Assembly: GCF_900215155.1 (NCBI RefSeq)
Contig: NZ_LT907980.1
Location: 1,736,001-1,800,000 of the forward strand
Source: Marinobacter sp. LV10R510-11A
Lineage (GTDB): Bacteria > Pseudomonadota > Gammaproteobacteria > Pseudomonadales > Oleiphilaceae
Length of the DNA stretch: 64,000 nucleotides
Direction: 5' to 3'
Notes under the pieces: generated by a model
What the model was told of the DNA's origin: nothing
Databases searched by the model: none
What the model saw: only the letters and a program-made list of their open reading frames with translations
Shown: one piece after another, positions 1 to 7,677 of the stretch
Position numbering within the stretch: the first letter of the stretch is position 1
Layout of the letters: each line of letters opens with the position of its first letter
Translations under genes and position numbers: made by a program

Positions 1-1
1 G

Positions 2-55
2 GTGCTGCGCCACGGTTTTAAGTTGCCGGGGGTGAAAGTATGCGTAAACCGCTGA
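2..55 (+). pseudogene. hsdR: Upstream remnant of hsdR, out of frame with the rest
   Basis: Read in the second frame from base 2, the sequence gives VLRHGFKLPGVKV and then runs to a TGA at 53-55. That short string resembles the stretch just before the nuclease region of type I restriction R subunits. The first frame, which carries the rest of HsdR, has a TAA at 19-21. The two halves are therefore in different frames. The segment that should separate them, which holds the D...ExK nuclease motif, is absent. The gene continues to the left of the window. Confidence 0.55.
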
Positions 56-2628
56 AGGTCGCCATGACCACCCGGCTGGCCGGGAAAGACACCTTCTTTC
101 TGCCGTTCAATCGTGGCACTGATGAAGGCGGCGCGGGCAACCCACAAGCGCCGGATGAAAACAGCTATGCCACCGCCTATCTCTGGGAGCAGCTATTTCA
201 GAAAGATGCCTGGCTGAAAGTGATCGGGCGTTTTCTGCACCTGGAAAAGAAAACCGAGGAAGATTTTCACGGCAAGCGCACCACTAAAGAGACAATGATC
301 TTCCCCCGCTACCACCAGTGGGATGTGGTCAATCAGCTCGTGGACGCTACCCGGGAAGAAGGCCCGGGTAAACGCTATCTGGTGCAGCACAGTGCCGGGT
401 CTGGCAAATCCAACTCTATTGCCTGGGCCGCCCATCAGCTGGCCCAACTGTACGATGCTGAGGGCAACAAGCTGTTCAGCTCGGTTATTGTGGTAACGGA
501 TCGCACGGTGCTAGACCGGCAACTGCAGGACACTATTTACCAGTTTGAACACGCCCAAGGGGTTGTGCGCCCGATTACCCGTGACATTGGCAGCCAGAGC
601 AAATCGGAACAGTTGGCGGAAGCCTTAGCTGAGCGCACCCGCATCATCATCGTCACCATTCAGACCTTCCCTGCTCTGTTTGAAGCGCTGGACAAGCATC
701 CTCAACTGGCCTCCGGGCAGTATGCAGTCGTGGCGGACGAAGCTCACTCCTCACAGACTGGTTCCTCTGCCACCAAGCTCAAGTCCATTCTGGGGGCCGC
801 ACTTCCTGAAGGTAAAGAGCCCCCTGAAGGTGAAGAGATCAGCGCAGAAGAGCTTCTGGATGCGGCGGTCACTGCCCGCAAGCCCAGCGAGAAGATCAGT
901 TACTACGCCTTCACCGCCACCCCCAAGGCAAAGACCCTGGAGTTGTTCGGTCGGTCACCCAACCCGGATGAGCCGCCCTCAGGCAGCAACAAGCCGGAAG
1001 CCTTTCACCTGTACTCCATGCGCCAGGCCATCGAGGAAGGCTTTATTCTGGATGTGCTCAAGTGCTACACCACCTACGCCACCGCCTGGAAGCTGGCCCA
1101 CCCCAACGGCGAGGATGACGAGGTGGACTCGAAAAAGGCCCGCATCAAGCTGGCCCGCTGGGTTCGTCTGCACCCATACAACATCAACCAGAAAGTGGAA
1201 GTGATCGTCGAGCACTTCCGGGAGCATGTAAAGCACCTGCTGGATGGCCAGGCCAAGGCCATGGTGGTCACCAGCAGCCGGCAGGAAGCCGTGCGCTACC
1301 AGCTGGCCATGCAGGCTTATGCCAAAGAACAGAATTATCACGACGTGCATCCCTTGGTGGCGTTCTCGGGCACGATTCTGCCGGATGATGTAATCCCCGA
1401 AGAGGTCTCGGAAAATAGCCAACTGCTGAATCCCGGATTGAAAGGCCGTGACCTGGCGGATGCCTTTGATACCGACGATTATAACGTGATGATCGCCGCC
1501 AATAAATATCAGACCGGATTCGATCAGCCCAAGCTATGCGCGATGTACGTGGACAAGAAGCTGAAAGGTGTGGACTGTGTACAGACCCTCTCCCGCCTGA
1601 ATCGCACCTTCCCGGGCAAGCAGACCTTCGTACTGGATTTCTTCAACGATCCCCAGGAAGTGCTGGAAGCCTTTTTGCCTTATTACACCAATGCTGAGCT
1701 GGAGGGCGTCTCCGATGCCCAGGTGGTGTATGACCTGCAGACAGCGCTCGACCAGGAACAGATCTACCACTGGAACGAAGTCGAATCCTTCGCCACCGCC
1801 TTCTACGACACCCGGGCGGCAGCCAGCAAACTCACCTACTACTGCCAGCCAGCAAAAGACCGCTTCACCAAGCGCTATAAAAACCTGCTGGATGAAAAGC
1901 AGTCAGCCAGGGACACACGTAAGCGGGCTGAAAGCGATGGTGACAAAGTCGGCCTGACCAATGCCGAGAAAACTCTCAAGGATATCGGCGAGGGCCTGGA
2001 CCAGCTGGATCTCTTCAAGAAGAACCTGACCAGCTTCGTGCGGGCTTACGAGTTCCTGTCACAGATCGTCAGCTATGAAGACCGGGAGCTGGAACAGCTC
2101 TGCGTCTTCGCCAAGCACCTTTCGCCCCTGTTGCGTATAGATCGCCTGGACGATGACGAAATCGATGTGTCAGAACTGGCCCTGACTCATTATCGACTCA
2201 CCAAGAGCAACGAGCAGCAGCTTAAGCTCTCCGAGGAATCCGAAGAGTACGCCCTTAAACCGCTTTCTGATGTGGGCTCCGGCAAGGCTCATGACCCGGA
2301 GAAAAAGCGCATCTCTGAAATCATCGAGACGCTGAACGACCTGTTTGGTTCAGAAGTGAATGATGAAGACCAGCTTCACTTCGCCCAGGGCGTGGCTGAC
2401 AGGATACGCCGGGATGACTCGGTAATGGCCCAGGTGAATAGCCACTCTCCGGAACAGGTGATGCATGGGTTATTTCCGAAGCGGGTGTCAGACATGGTGC
2501 TGGATGCCATGACGGACCATGAGAAGCTTTCTATGGAGGTGTTGGGCGATGAGCAGACACAGAGAGGGTTTGCGTTGTTGATATTGCGGATGCTCGCTGG
2601 GTCAAAAACAGTTCCTCAGAAGCTGTAA
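40..2628 (+). CDS. hsdR: Type I restriction enzyme R subunit, lacking the N-terminal nuclease domain (broken hsdR)
   Basis: This 862-residue frame is the motor and C-terminal part of an HsdR subunit, which in an intact HsdRMS complex translocates and cuts DNA. It begins close to the family's conserved MTTRLAG stretch. The SF2 helicase motifs are complete: Walker A GSGKS at 120-124, DEAH at 233-236, FTATPK at 291-296, and a motif VI-like QTLSRLNRTF. The helical C-terminal domain is also present. Family members normally carry roughly 200 more residues at the N terminus, including the PD-(D/E)xK nuclease. Here an internal deletion with a frame change has removed that part. The ATG at 40 follows a GGGGGTGA-like stretch, so a nuclease-free motor could still be made, but I treat the gene as broken. 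The hsdM and hsdS genes would lie to the left. Confidence 0.85.
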   Translation: MRKPLKVAMTTRLAGKDTFFLPFNRGTDEGGAGNPQAPDENSYATAYLWEQLFQKDAWLKVIGRFLHLEKKTEEDFHGKRTTKETMIFPRYHQWDVVNQLVDATREEGPGKRYLVQHSAGSGKSNSIAWAAHQLAQLYDAEGNKLFSSVIVVTDRTVLDRQLQDTIYQFEHAQGVVRPITRDIGSQSKSEQLAEALAERTRIIIVTIQTFPALFEALDKHPQLASGQYAVVADEAHSSQTGSSATKLKSILGAALPEGKEPPEGEEISAEELLDAAVTARKPSEKISYYAFTATPKAKTLELFGRSPNPDEPPSGSNKPEAFHLYSMRQAIEEGFILDVLKCYTTYATAWKLAHPNGEDDEVDSKKARIKLARWVRLHPYNINQKVEVIVEHFREHVKHLLDGQAKAMVVTSSRQEAVRYQLAMQAYAKEQNYHDVHPLVAFSGTILPDDVIPEEVSENSQLLNPGLKGRDLADAFDTDDYNVMIAANKYQTGFDQPKLCAMYVDKKLKGVDCVQTLSRLNRTFPGKQTFVLDFFNDPQEVLEAFLPYYTNAELEGVSDAQVVYDLQTALDQEQIYHWNEVESFATAFYDTRAAASKLTYYCQPAKDRFTKRYKNLLDEKQSARDTRKRAESDGDKVGLTNAEKTLKDIGEGLDQLDLFKKNLTSFVRAYEFLSQIVSYEDRELEQLCVFAKHLSPLLRIDRLDDDEIDVSELALTHYRLTKSNEQQLKLSEESEEYALKPLSDVGSGKAHDPEKKRISEIIETLNDLFGSEVNDEDQLHFAQGVADRIRRDDSVMAQVNSHSPEQVMHGLFPKRVSDMVLDAMTDHEKLSMEVLGDEQTQRGFALLILRMLAGSKTVPQKL

Positions 2629-2651
2629 TTTTACACTCAAGCACTATAGTC

Positions 2652-2723
2652 CTGACACGAACTCCCTTGCATGCACTGACACGAAAGGTCTACTATAAAA
2701 TCACTTCACTTTTCTTATGTCAG
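2652..2723 (+). promoter_or_regulatory. Repeated CTGACACGAA motif before the AbiEi-type gene
   Basis: CTGACACGAA occurs at 2652-2661 and again at 2676-2685, exactly 24 bp apart. An inverted TGTCAG lies at 2718-2723, just before the start codon at 2732, and a TATAAA sits between them at about 2694. AbiEi-type antitoxins are known to repress their own promoters at repeats, so this is a plausible operator. The binding role is inferred. Confidence 0.4.
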
Positions 2724-2731
2724 GTTAAAAC

Positions 2732-3355
2732 ATGTCTACGTCAGAGAAAGTGACCCGCCAACTGCAGCGCATGAGGTGGGGCGTCCCGTTTTCCATTAGT
2801 CAGTTCCACGAATTGGGCACCGCTGCGTCTGTGCAAAAAGCGCTGAGCAGGCTTGCCCAAGAGGGTGTAATTGAACGAGTGGCCAAAGGCATTTATGCAC
2901 GCCCAAAGACCTTGGCCAGCATGCCATCGATCAAAATCACGGCAAGCGCAGAACAGATAGCCAAAAAATGGGCACAACAGAACGGCTACACACTGGTGAG
3001 GCAGGGCATTGAGTCCGCTTATCGCCTTGGCCTTCAGACACAGGCCCCTGTCAAAACCGTGTTTTGGAGTAACGGCGCCAACAGGACGTTTTCGGTTGGT
3101 AATGAAGTTGTTGAGGTGCGACATGTTGCGGAATCAAAGCTACGGTGGAAATCACGCCCTGAAGGTGAGTTGCTACGAAGCTTCACCGTCACCCCAGCCA
3201 ATTCCGTTAAACTCAGCGAATTGAAAAAGGCACTTTCCAGGCTGAAACTTTCTGAAGCCGAGAGCCGCACGGCGATCAAAAAGCTCAAGGCGACGCCTCT
3301 GCCTGAAGGGTGGCACGTCAAATTGGAGCAGTTTGAAAAGGAAATGATGGTTTGA
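2732..3355 (+). CDS. AbiEi-type (DUF6088-like) antitoxin / transcriptional regulator
   Basis: This 207-residue protein has an N-terminal winged-helix part (about residues 1-65). Its pattern of serine/alanine-rich helices followed by GVIERVAKGIYARP is the usual signature of AbiEi/DUF6088 antitoxins. A larger C-terminal domain follows. Such proteins repress their own operon and neutralise a nucleotidyltransferase toxin encoded immediately downstream (type IV toxin-antitoxin). Here the downstream partner is represented only by a short frame overlapping the stop codon, so the antitoxin appears orphaned. It sits between a broken hsdR and another toxin-antitoxin pair, typical of a worn defence island. 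The family call is good; the exact subfamily is not certain. Confidence 0.7.
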   Translation: MSTSEKVTRQLQRMRWGVPFSISQFHELGTAASVQKALSRLAQEGVIERVAKGIYARPKTLASMPSIKITASAEQIAKKWAQQNGYTLVRQGIESAYRLGLQTQAPVKTVFWSNGANRTFSVGNEVVEVRHVAESKLRWKSRPEGELLRSFTVTPANSVKLSELKKALSRLKLSEAESRTAIKKLKATPLPEGWHVKLEQFEKEMMV

Positions 3356-3453
3356 CGGACATTTTCGACTTCTATCGCGACCCGAAAAAGCATGATGATC
3401 TGAAAGCCATCTGCAAACTACTCAAACCCCCACGACCTTCCTTCTATCCATAA
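3352..3453 (+). pseudogene. Truncated partner gene of the AbiEi-type antitoxin
   Basis: A TTG at 3352 overlaps the antitoxin stop codon (TTGA arrangement) and opens a 33-residue frame beginning LTDIFDFYRDPKKHDDLK. It runs into the 3' end of the convergent RES toxin gene and stops at 3451-3453. The translational overlap is what one expects of the second gene in a toxin-antitoxin operon. The frame is far too short for an AbiEii-type nucleotidyltransferase. I read it as the 5' stub of a gene replaced from about 3420 onward. I cannot recognise the family from so few residues. Confidence 0.4.
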
Positions 3454-4111
3454 TGTCCCCACCCCGCACAATAAATTCATAGTGCCCAGTCTGGACAATT
3501 GACTGAATATTTCTCGGTGTGAAGAGGCCCCAGCAGATGGCTCCGGAATTTCGTACTGACCAGTAATGAACTCCCTCAGATCCGGCGACACGGAGCCTGG
3601 CTCCCAGCGCCCGGGCAGCCGTGTAGTCATCCGGATGATAAATCTCGTGCTCTGCTGCAAGCTCAGTGGCGTCGTGCATAACATCGCCGGAAAAGGTGCA
3701 CGCGAGCCCCCTGAAAATCAGCCGGTCAAACTTCAGGTCTTCCACATTTGCCAGATATTTGCCTTGGTGGTACTCCACCTCGGCCAGCGCTGTTTCCATG
3801 GTGTCGGCAATATAGAGCACCCCGAATTCCCCATTGCTGAACCTGCTGCCGCCTGGAGCAACATGGGTGAAGGACGCAGCCGCGTAGTGGCAACCGGGAA
3901 TGCCCCAGGGGATCTCGCCTAGATCAATATAGTTGAGATTCCCCACCTCTTGGTTAAGGCGGGGGTTGGTCATGGCCTGCAGATCGTAGAGATCCTGGAA
4001 TTCATCCGGATCTGCCACGTCATTGAAGATGTCGATGGTAGGAAGCTTGGAGTTGATCAAGCGGAAGCCCTTGGTTTTCGAGAGACTAATAGCTGGGAGG
4101 TCGAGCGCCAT
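3422..4111 (-). CDS. RES-domain toxin (NAD+-degrading, MbcT/ParT type)
   Basis: This 229-residue RES-domain protein belongs to a family whose toxins break down NAD+ in the cytoplasm. The diagnostic block runs GGSRFSNGEFGVLYIAD followed by ETALAEVEYH, placing Arg90, Tyr100 and Glu111 at the positions expected for the active pocket. The C-terminal half has the usual SGAICWGLF stretch. The start chosen is the ATG at 4111, which overlaps the antitoxin stop (TAATG). A longer upstream reading would run through the antitoxin gene. Gene order (antitoxin first, overlapping) is standard for Xre/MbcA-RES pairs. The gene's 3' end cuts into the stub of the AbiEi partner, suggesting later arrival. Confidence 0.88.
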   Translation of the reverse strand: MALDLPAISLSKTKGFRLINSKLPTIDIFNDVADPDEFQDLYDLQAMTNPRLNQEVGNLNYIDLGEIPWGIPGCHYAAASFTHVAPGGSRFSNGEFGVLYIADTMETALAEVEYHQGKYLANVEDLKFDRLIFRGLACTFSGDVMHDATELAAEHEIYHPDDYTAARALGARLRVAGSEGVHYWSVRNSGAICWGLFTPRNIQSIVQTGHYEFIVRGGDIMDRRKVVGV

Positions 4112-4518
4112 TACCACAGACCGTTTCGCAGGGTATCTATACGCCTGAACGTTTCGTACAGCGTTGCAAAATCGCCACTTTCGATCACTTCTAGCGGAGC
4201 CCTGCCATGAAAATAGGGGTTGTGGTTCCGCTTGCGCATAAATCCGCAAACGTTCTCCGGATTCTCAAACACAATGCGTAATGCCTGGTGCATATTTAAC
4301 AGATAGCTGATGCGTGTAAGCTGATCTCGATCCAAACGCGCACTTTCCGGGTCATTCCTGTACTTATAATAAGTCGCCTTTGGGAGTCTCAAAATCGCCT
4401 GTGCCTGATCAGCAGTGCATCCCCATTTGTCCAGGATATTGAAGGCGGCCTTAAGGCCACTGACACTCTTCCTGCGGGCATCAGCCGGCGATTTTTGCGC
4501 TTTGGTTGCAGTCACCAC
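4111..4518 (-). CDS. Xre/MbcA/ParS-type antitoxin (DUF2384)
   Basis: This protein of about 135 residues is the partner of the RES toxin. It has an Xre-like helical N-terminal part (GLKAAFNILDKWGCTADQAQ) and a C-terminal DUF2384 domain containing ENVCGFMRKRNHNPYFHGR and then a GDFATLYETF segment. The frame extends further upstream. A GAGG ribosome-binding site stands immediately before two adjacent GTG codons at 4518 and 4515, giving the usual family length, so I start there. These antitoxins bind the toxin and repress their own promoter. The stop overlaps the toxin start (TAATG), so the two are co-translated. Confidence 0.82.
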   Translation of the reverse strand: MVTATKAQKSPADARRKSVSGLKAAFNILDKWGCTADQAQAILRLPKATYYKYRNDPESARLDRDQLTRISYLLNMHQALRIVFENPENVCGFMRKRNHNPYFHGRAPLEVIESGDFATLYETFRRIDTLRNGLW

Positions 4519-4561
4519 TTGCCCTCTTTCGTAAACTGGACACAACCCACCAGAGAGTCTC

Positions 4562-4590
4562 ATAATAGACTTATTTAAGGATTGCGTCCA
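4562..4590 (-). promoter_or_regulatory. Sigma-70-like promoter of the Xre-RES operon
   Basis: On the minus strand a TGGACG (4585-4590) and a TATTAT (4562-4567) are separated by 17 bp and lie about 45 bp before the antitoxin GTG. The -10 box is one base off consensus and the -35 matches four of six. Confidence 0.5.
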
Positions 4591-4606
4591 CATCAAGAAA
4601 ACTGAA

Positions 4607-6304
4607 TCAGTTAGCTGCCAACTCAATCACATCAATGCCATACAGCGTGGTGGTTCCACTCACCTCATTGCCCACTGCCAGCATGGGCTTACCGTTGGGG
4701 CTCTCACTCGCAGCGATGAAGGCCATCCCTTCCGGCCCCAGATCCCCGGCCAGTCCATTTTCCAGATCGGTCTGCGACGCGGAAAAGTCCCGATTGTTGA
4801 GGTATTGCACGAACTCGGGGTTCTGCGGAGTCGTCACGTTGTACACCATGATACCGCCAGCGCGTTCAAGGCCGATGAAGGCGAAGGTTTGATCGCCAAT
4901 CTGCCCTACGGTGATGGCTTCTGGCTCTGGACCTTTATCGTCGGAACGGTTATCGAAGGAGTTTTCGTCGTTGTTCCCGTTAAAGTTGTCCGGAATAAGG
5001 TCAGCGGTAATGCGCTCAAAATCGCTGCCGCTATCGAACACCTGCGTGCCGTCCGCTGACCAGATCGAGAAGGAACGAGCACCGTAGGCATAAAGCTTCT
5101 CATAGACGCAGGTCGTCTCCACATATGTGGTGTCGTACTTGCCGCCGTTCAATGTCACATTAGCGGGATTGCTCGGATCACAGGAGCTTCCGTGGCCCAG
5201 TGTCGACGTAACGTTAAGGCGCCCAAGATTGGCCTTTTCCTGAAGTTCAGCGGCGTTCGGGAACGCCGTCGCATCCAGGGTCAGATCGGCAATGCGAAAT
5301 TCTTCGCTGAAACCATCGTAGTCTCGCGAGTCGCCTTCATTGGCGGTGAGATAATAGGTCTCGCCGTTATAGCCGTAGCTGGCGATAGCGTCCGGGTTAT
5401 ACATGCCAAACACTGGCCAGTTGCGGATGTTAATGCCGGCGTCCTTGTTGCTGGCGTCCAGTTCGTTGCCAGCGATGCTATGGTCCTTGAATCCAAGTGG
5501 CAAGATAGCGGTAATTTCACCAGCGGCGATGTCCAGCACCGCCACGGCGTTGTTTTCCTGAAGGACGACCCAGGCAGTTTTGTTGTCTAAGGATACGGCA
5601 ATGTATTCCGGCTCCATGTCCTGAGCCACCGTGGCTCCTGGCCCGAATACCCGCACGCCCTGTGATATCAGGTCTGCCCGTTGGGTGTTAAAAGTAGTGA
5701 AGCGTGCAGCGGTTACCGTCGCTGCACCAACGCCACTGGAAAGGTCGATGATGCTGACGGAGCCTTCCGGGTCGTTCGTGTAGTCATCGCTCGGCTCGCC
5801 TTCGTTAGCGACCAATAGGGCCTTGCCGTCACGGGTGAAGGTGATCATGTCCGGCAGCGCACCCACCGTCACTTCCCCTACCTTATTCAGGTCGGTGGTG
5901 TTGTAGAACACCACTTTTCCGTTGCCCTGTTTCACCACCGCTTCAATGGCTACGGCTACAAGGTTGCCGTAGACCGCAACGCTGTTGGCCGATGCACCTT
6001 CCGCACTGGCATCGATAGTGCTGAGTTTAGTGGGCATTTCCGGGTCATTAATATCCAGCACGTCCACGTTCGAATCGTTAGCGTTAATTACGAACAGACG
6101 CTGATTGGCCGGATCATGAGCGACAATTTCCGCAGCACTCTCGTCGAACGCGCCACTGGCATAGGTGCCCAATACATTCAGTTCGATCCGGGTTTGGCTG
6201 GTACCGGTTGCGTCGTCAGTAGCGTTATTGTCGTCTGTGCAGCCTGCCAGTGCGATGACTGTGCCGGTGATGGCCAAAGCCAGAAGAGATTTGCGAAATT
6301 CCAT
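4607..6304 (-). CDS. Choice-of-anchor I family lipoprotein (beta-propeller, phosphatase-associated type)
   Basis: This 565-residue secreted lipoprotein has a hydrophobic leader ending in ALAGC with Cys22 as the lipidated residue, then an acidic linker and a seven-bladed-propeller-like chain of repeats (for example LFVINANDSNVDVLDI and GKALLVANEGEPSDDY). It resembles choice-of-anchor I proteins, often found fused to or beside alkaline phosphatases and 5'-nucleotidases. No phosphatase domain is visible, so the catalytic role is open. The ATG at 6304 follows a GAGGCG site. A PhoB-like repeat array stands 40-95 bp upstream, pointing to induction on phosphate starvation. It appears to be a single-gene unit. 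Confidence 0.8.
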   Translation of the reverse strand: MEFRKSLLALAITGTVIALAGCTDDNNATDDATGTSQTRIELNVLGTYASGAFDESAAEIVAHDPANQRLFVINANDSNVDVLDINDPEMPTKLSTIDASAEGASANSVAVYGNLVAVAIEAVVKQGNGKVVFYNTTDLNKVGEVTVGALPDMITFTRDGKALLVANEGEPSDDYTNDPEGSVSIIDLSSGVGAATVTAARFTTFNTQRADLISQGVRVFGPGATVAQDMEPEYIAVSLDNKTAWVVLQENNAVAVLDIAAGEITAILPLGFKDHSIAGNELDASNKDAGINIRNWPVFGMYNPDAIASYGYNGETYYLTANEGDSRDYDGFSEEFRIADLTLDATAFPNAAELQEKANLGRLNVTSTLGHGSSCDPSNPANVTLNGGKYDTTYVETTCVYEKLYAYGARSFSIWSADGTQVFDSGSDFERITADLIPDNFNGNNDENSFDNRSDDKGPEPEAITVGQIGDQTFAFIGLERAGGIMVYNVTTPQNPEFVQYLNNRDFSASQTDLENGLAGDLGPEGMAFIAASESPNGKPMLAVGNEVSGTTTLYGIDVIELAAN

Positions 6305-6345
6305 GGTCGCCTCGGTGTGTCTAATGTATTTGTATTTCCGACACA

Positions 6346-6400
6346 CCCTAAAGCAGCGCTATGACAGTTCGGGGGCAGTTTTAAGACAGTTTGGCGTCAG
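6346..6400 (-). promoter_or_regulatory. PhoB-type box: five CTG-repeats at 11-bp spacing
   Basis: Read on the minus strand, CTGAC (from 6400), CTGTC (6389), CTGCC (6378), CTGTC (6367) and CTGCT (6356) begin exactly 11 bp apart, with AT-rich fill in several gaps (CTGTCTTAAAA, CTGTCATAGCG). This matches the known Pho box, which is built of CTGTCAT direct repeats every 11 bp. The array lies 42-96 bp before the lipoprotein start, where PhoB would replace a -35 element. A -10-like TACATT lies at 6323-6328. Confidence 0.72.
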
Positions 6401-6454
6401 GCGGCACCTTGCGCCCGGATAGACCTCGGTTCGCAGGGTTTTCAATATAGAACA

Positions 6455-6490
6455 AAAAACCCAGCCGACTGTCACATCGGCTGGGTTTTT
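6455..6490 (-). terminator. Rho-independent terminator after the osmC-like gene (can act in both directions)
   Basis: A perfect 14-bp stem: AAAAACCCAGCCGA (6455-6468) pairs with TCGGCTGGGTTTTT (6477-6490) around an 8-base loop. It ends in a U-run on either strand and lies 41 bp past the stop of the OsmC-family gene. Confidence 0.9.
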
Positions 6491-6531
6491 ATCTGTAGTA
6501 AGGGTATGTCCGTCAGGCTCTTTTCGCAGCC

Positions 6532-6981
6532 TTAGATGCGAGTCCATTGGGTGTGCAACGACACGCTGGCATCGCGCAAAAGATTATAAACAGGGCAGCG
6601 CTCGGCTACTGCATCTTGCAGCATTTGCAGGCGCTCAGCGGATTCATTGGTTTTGATGTTCACTGCGAAGGTGAGGCTTTGGAAATGGGTGGAAACATCC
6701 GGCCGCCCCATCAGGCCGCGAAGATCAACGACCCCTTTGGTGTCGAAAGTCAGTTCGCTGAACTCAAAATTTAACTCTTTCGCAACGAGCGGGATCATCA
6801 CGCCTTTACAGCCATTAAGCGATGCCACAAGATATTCTAACGGGTTCGGGCCTTGATCCTGGCCACCCAGGGCTTTAGGTTCGTCCATCACCACAGGATC
6901 AAAGCCACGTATCTGACTATGGGTTTGCAGGCCTGATCGCCATTCGCTTCGGGCTGCAACTTCTAATATATTTGTATCCAC
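6532..6981 (-). CDS. OsmC/Ohr-family protein
   Basis: This 149-residue cytoplasmic protein of the OsmC/Ohr family reduces organic hydroperoxides with a pair of cysteines. Both are present: Cys58 in LVASLNGCKG and Cys129 in AVAERCPVYNLL. The GPNPLEYLVASL helix is the family hallmark. The start is GTG at 6981 with an AGGAGAG site just upstream. The gene has its own terminator and no operon partner. Whether it is OsmC proper, YhfA-like or Ohr cannot be settled by eye; the short sequence fits the YhfA/OsmC branch best. Confidence 0.85.
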   Translation of the reverse strand: MDTNILEVAARSEWRSGLQTHSQIRGFDPVVMDEPKALGGQDQGPNPLEYLVASLNGCKGVMIPLVAKELNFEFSELTFDTKGVVDLRGLMGRPDVSTHFQSLTFAVNIKTNESAERLQMLQDAVAERCPVYNLLRDASVSLHTQWTRI

Positions 6982-7212
6982 AGGCTCTCCTAAATATTTG
7001 TTTTGAAGCTTTTGGGTGAGCCCATACTAAAAATTGAATAAAATTCTGTCAATACAATCGGTTAGACGTTATTCGCCTTAGCTTAGCTGAGAAAGAACCC
7101 GGAGCACTTAAGCGCATCACCTGTTACTTGAATCCAGGACTAGAGCCTTATTAAAAAAGGCTTCAGTTTGACTTTAATATACTGTCGCAGACAGATGACA
7201 TTCTAGGTGCAA

Positions 7213-7425
7213 TCAAATCCAGCCAAACTTTCCCGCCAACACCAGTAGCCCCAATAAAATGGCAAATACAGCTATTACAATATACGCAGACAATCCCAAA
7301 TAAAAGCTCGCGCGTTCAGAATCACGCTCAACTATCTGGCCTCCAAGAAACAATTTTCCTGATATAACTGCCCACAGACAAGCCACCAATAAACACAACG
7401 ATAGAAGATAGAGTAACTGCTCCAT
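7213..7425 (-). CDS. Small membrane protein, putative immunity partner of tip D
   Basis: This 70-residue protein has two predicted membrane segments (about 1-25 and 43-65) separated by a charged loop containing IVERDSERASF. It lies behind cassette D across a 250-bp spacer. Close relatives stand at 12245-12430 (about 95% alike until cut by an IS) and 16423-16611 (more distant, directly behind the homologous tip A). The repeated linkage of this family with A/D-type tips is the reason for calling it a candidate immunity protein. No known family is recognised. Confidence 0.65.
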   Translation of the reverse strand: MEQLLYLLSLCLLVACLWAVISGKLFLGGQIVERDSERASFYLGLSAYIVIAVFAILLGLLVLAGKFGWI

Positions 7426-7677
7426 AACCTTGCTTTTTCCTGCGCTAGATTATTAAATAGAGCTCTCGCTCTGCAGGAGCAAATCTTCAATCTACTCAGT
7501 GAAACCAGGCTTCATTTTAACCACCAAACTTTGGCCCCAACGACTTGCCAAAGCCCATTAAAAGGGCTCTGGCAGGCGAGAAATTTTATAAATGGATACC
7601 ACTTCCTAGTTACTTAAGCCCTTCCGAATTTTTCTACTTACTCATAGATATTAAAACTATGAGCATGTCTTACCCTT
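7426..7677. repeat. Copy 1 of a 250-bp non-coding spacer repeat
   Basis: This stretch resembles 12431-12672 base for base over most of its length (shared CCATAACCTT, TTGCCAAAGCCCATTAA, GGGCTCTGG, CTCATAGAT, TATGAGCATGTCTTAC). Both copies stand immediately upstream of a gene of the 70-aa small membrane protein family. Each holds an inverted repeat (here CTCATAG at 7641-7647 with CTATGAG at 7657-7663). No gene is seen in it. It seems to travel with the small gene. Confidence 0.6.

Noticed and set aside
7140..7170. Terminator-like GCCTT...AAGGC hairpin below the 70-aa gene
   Set aside because: The stem is only about 5 bp and has no U-run on the relevant strand.
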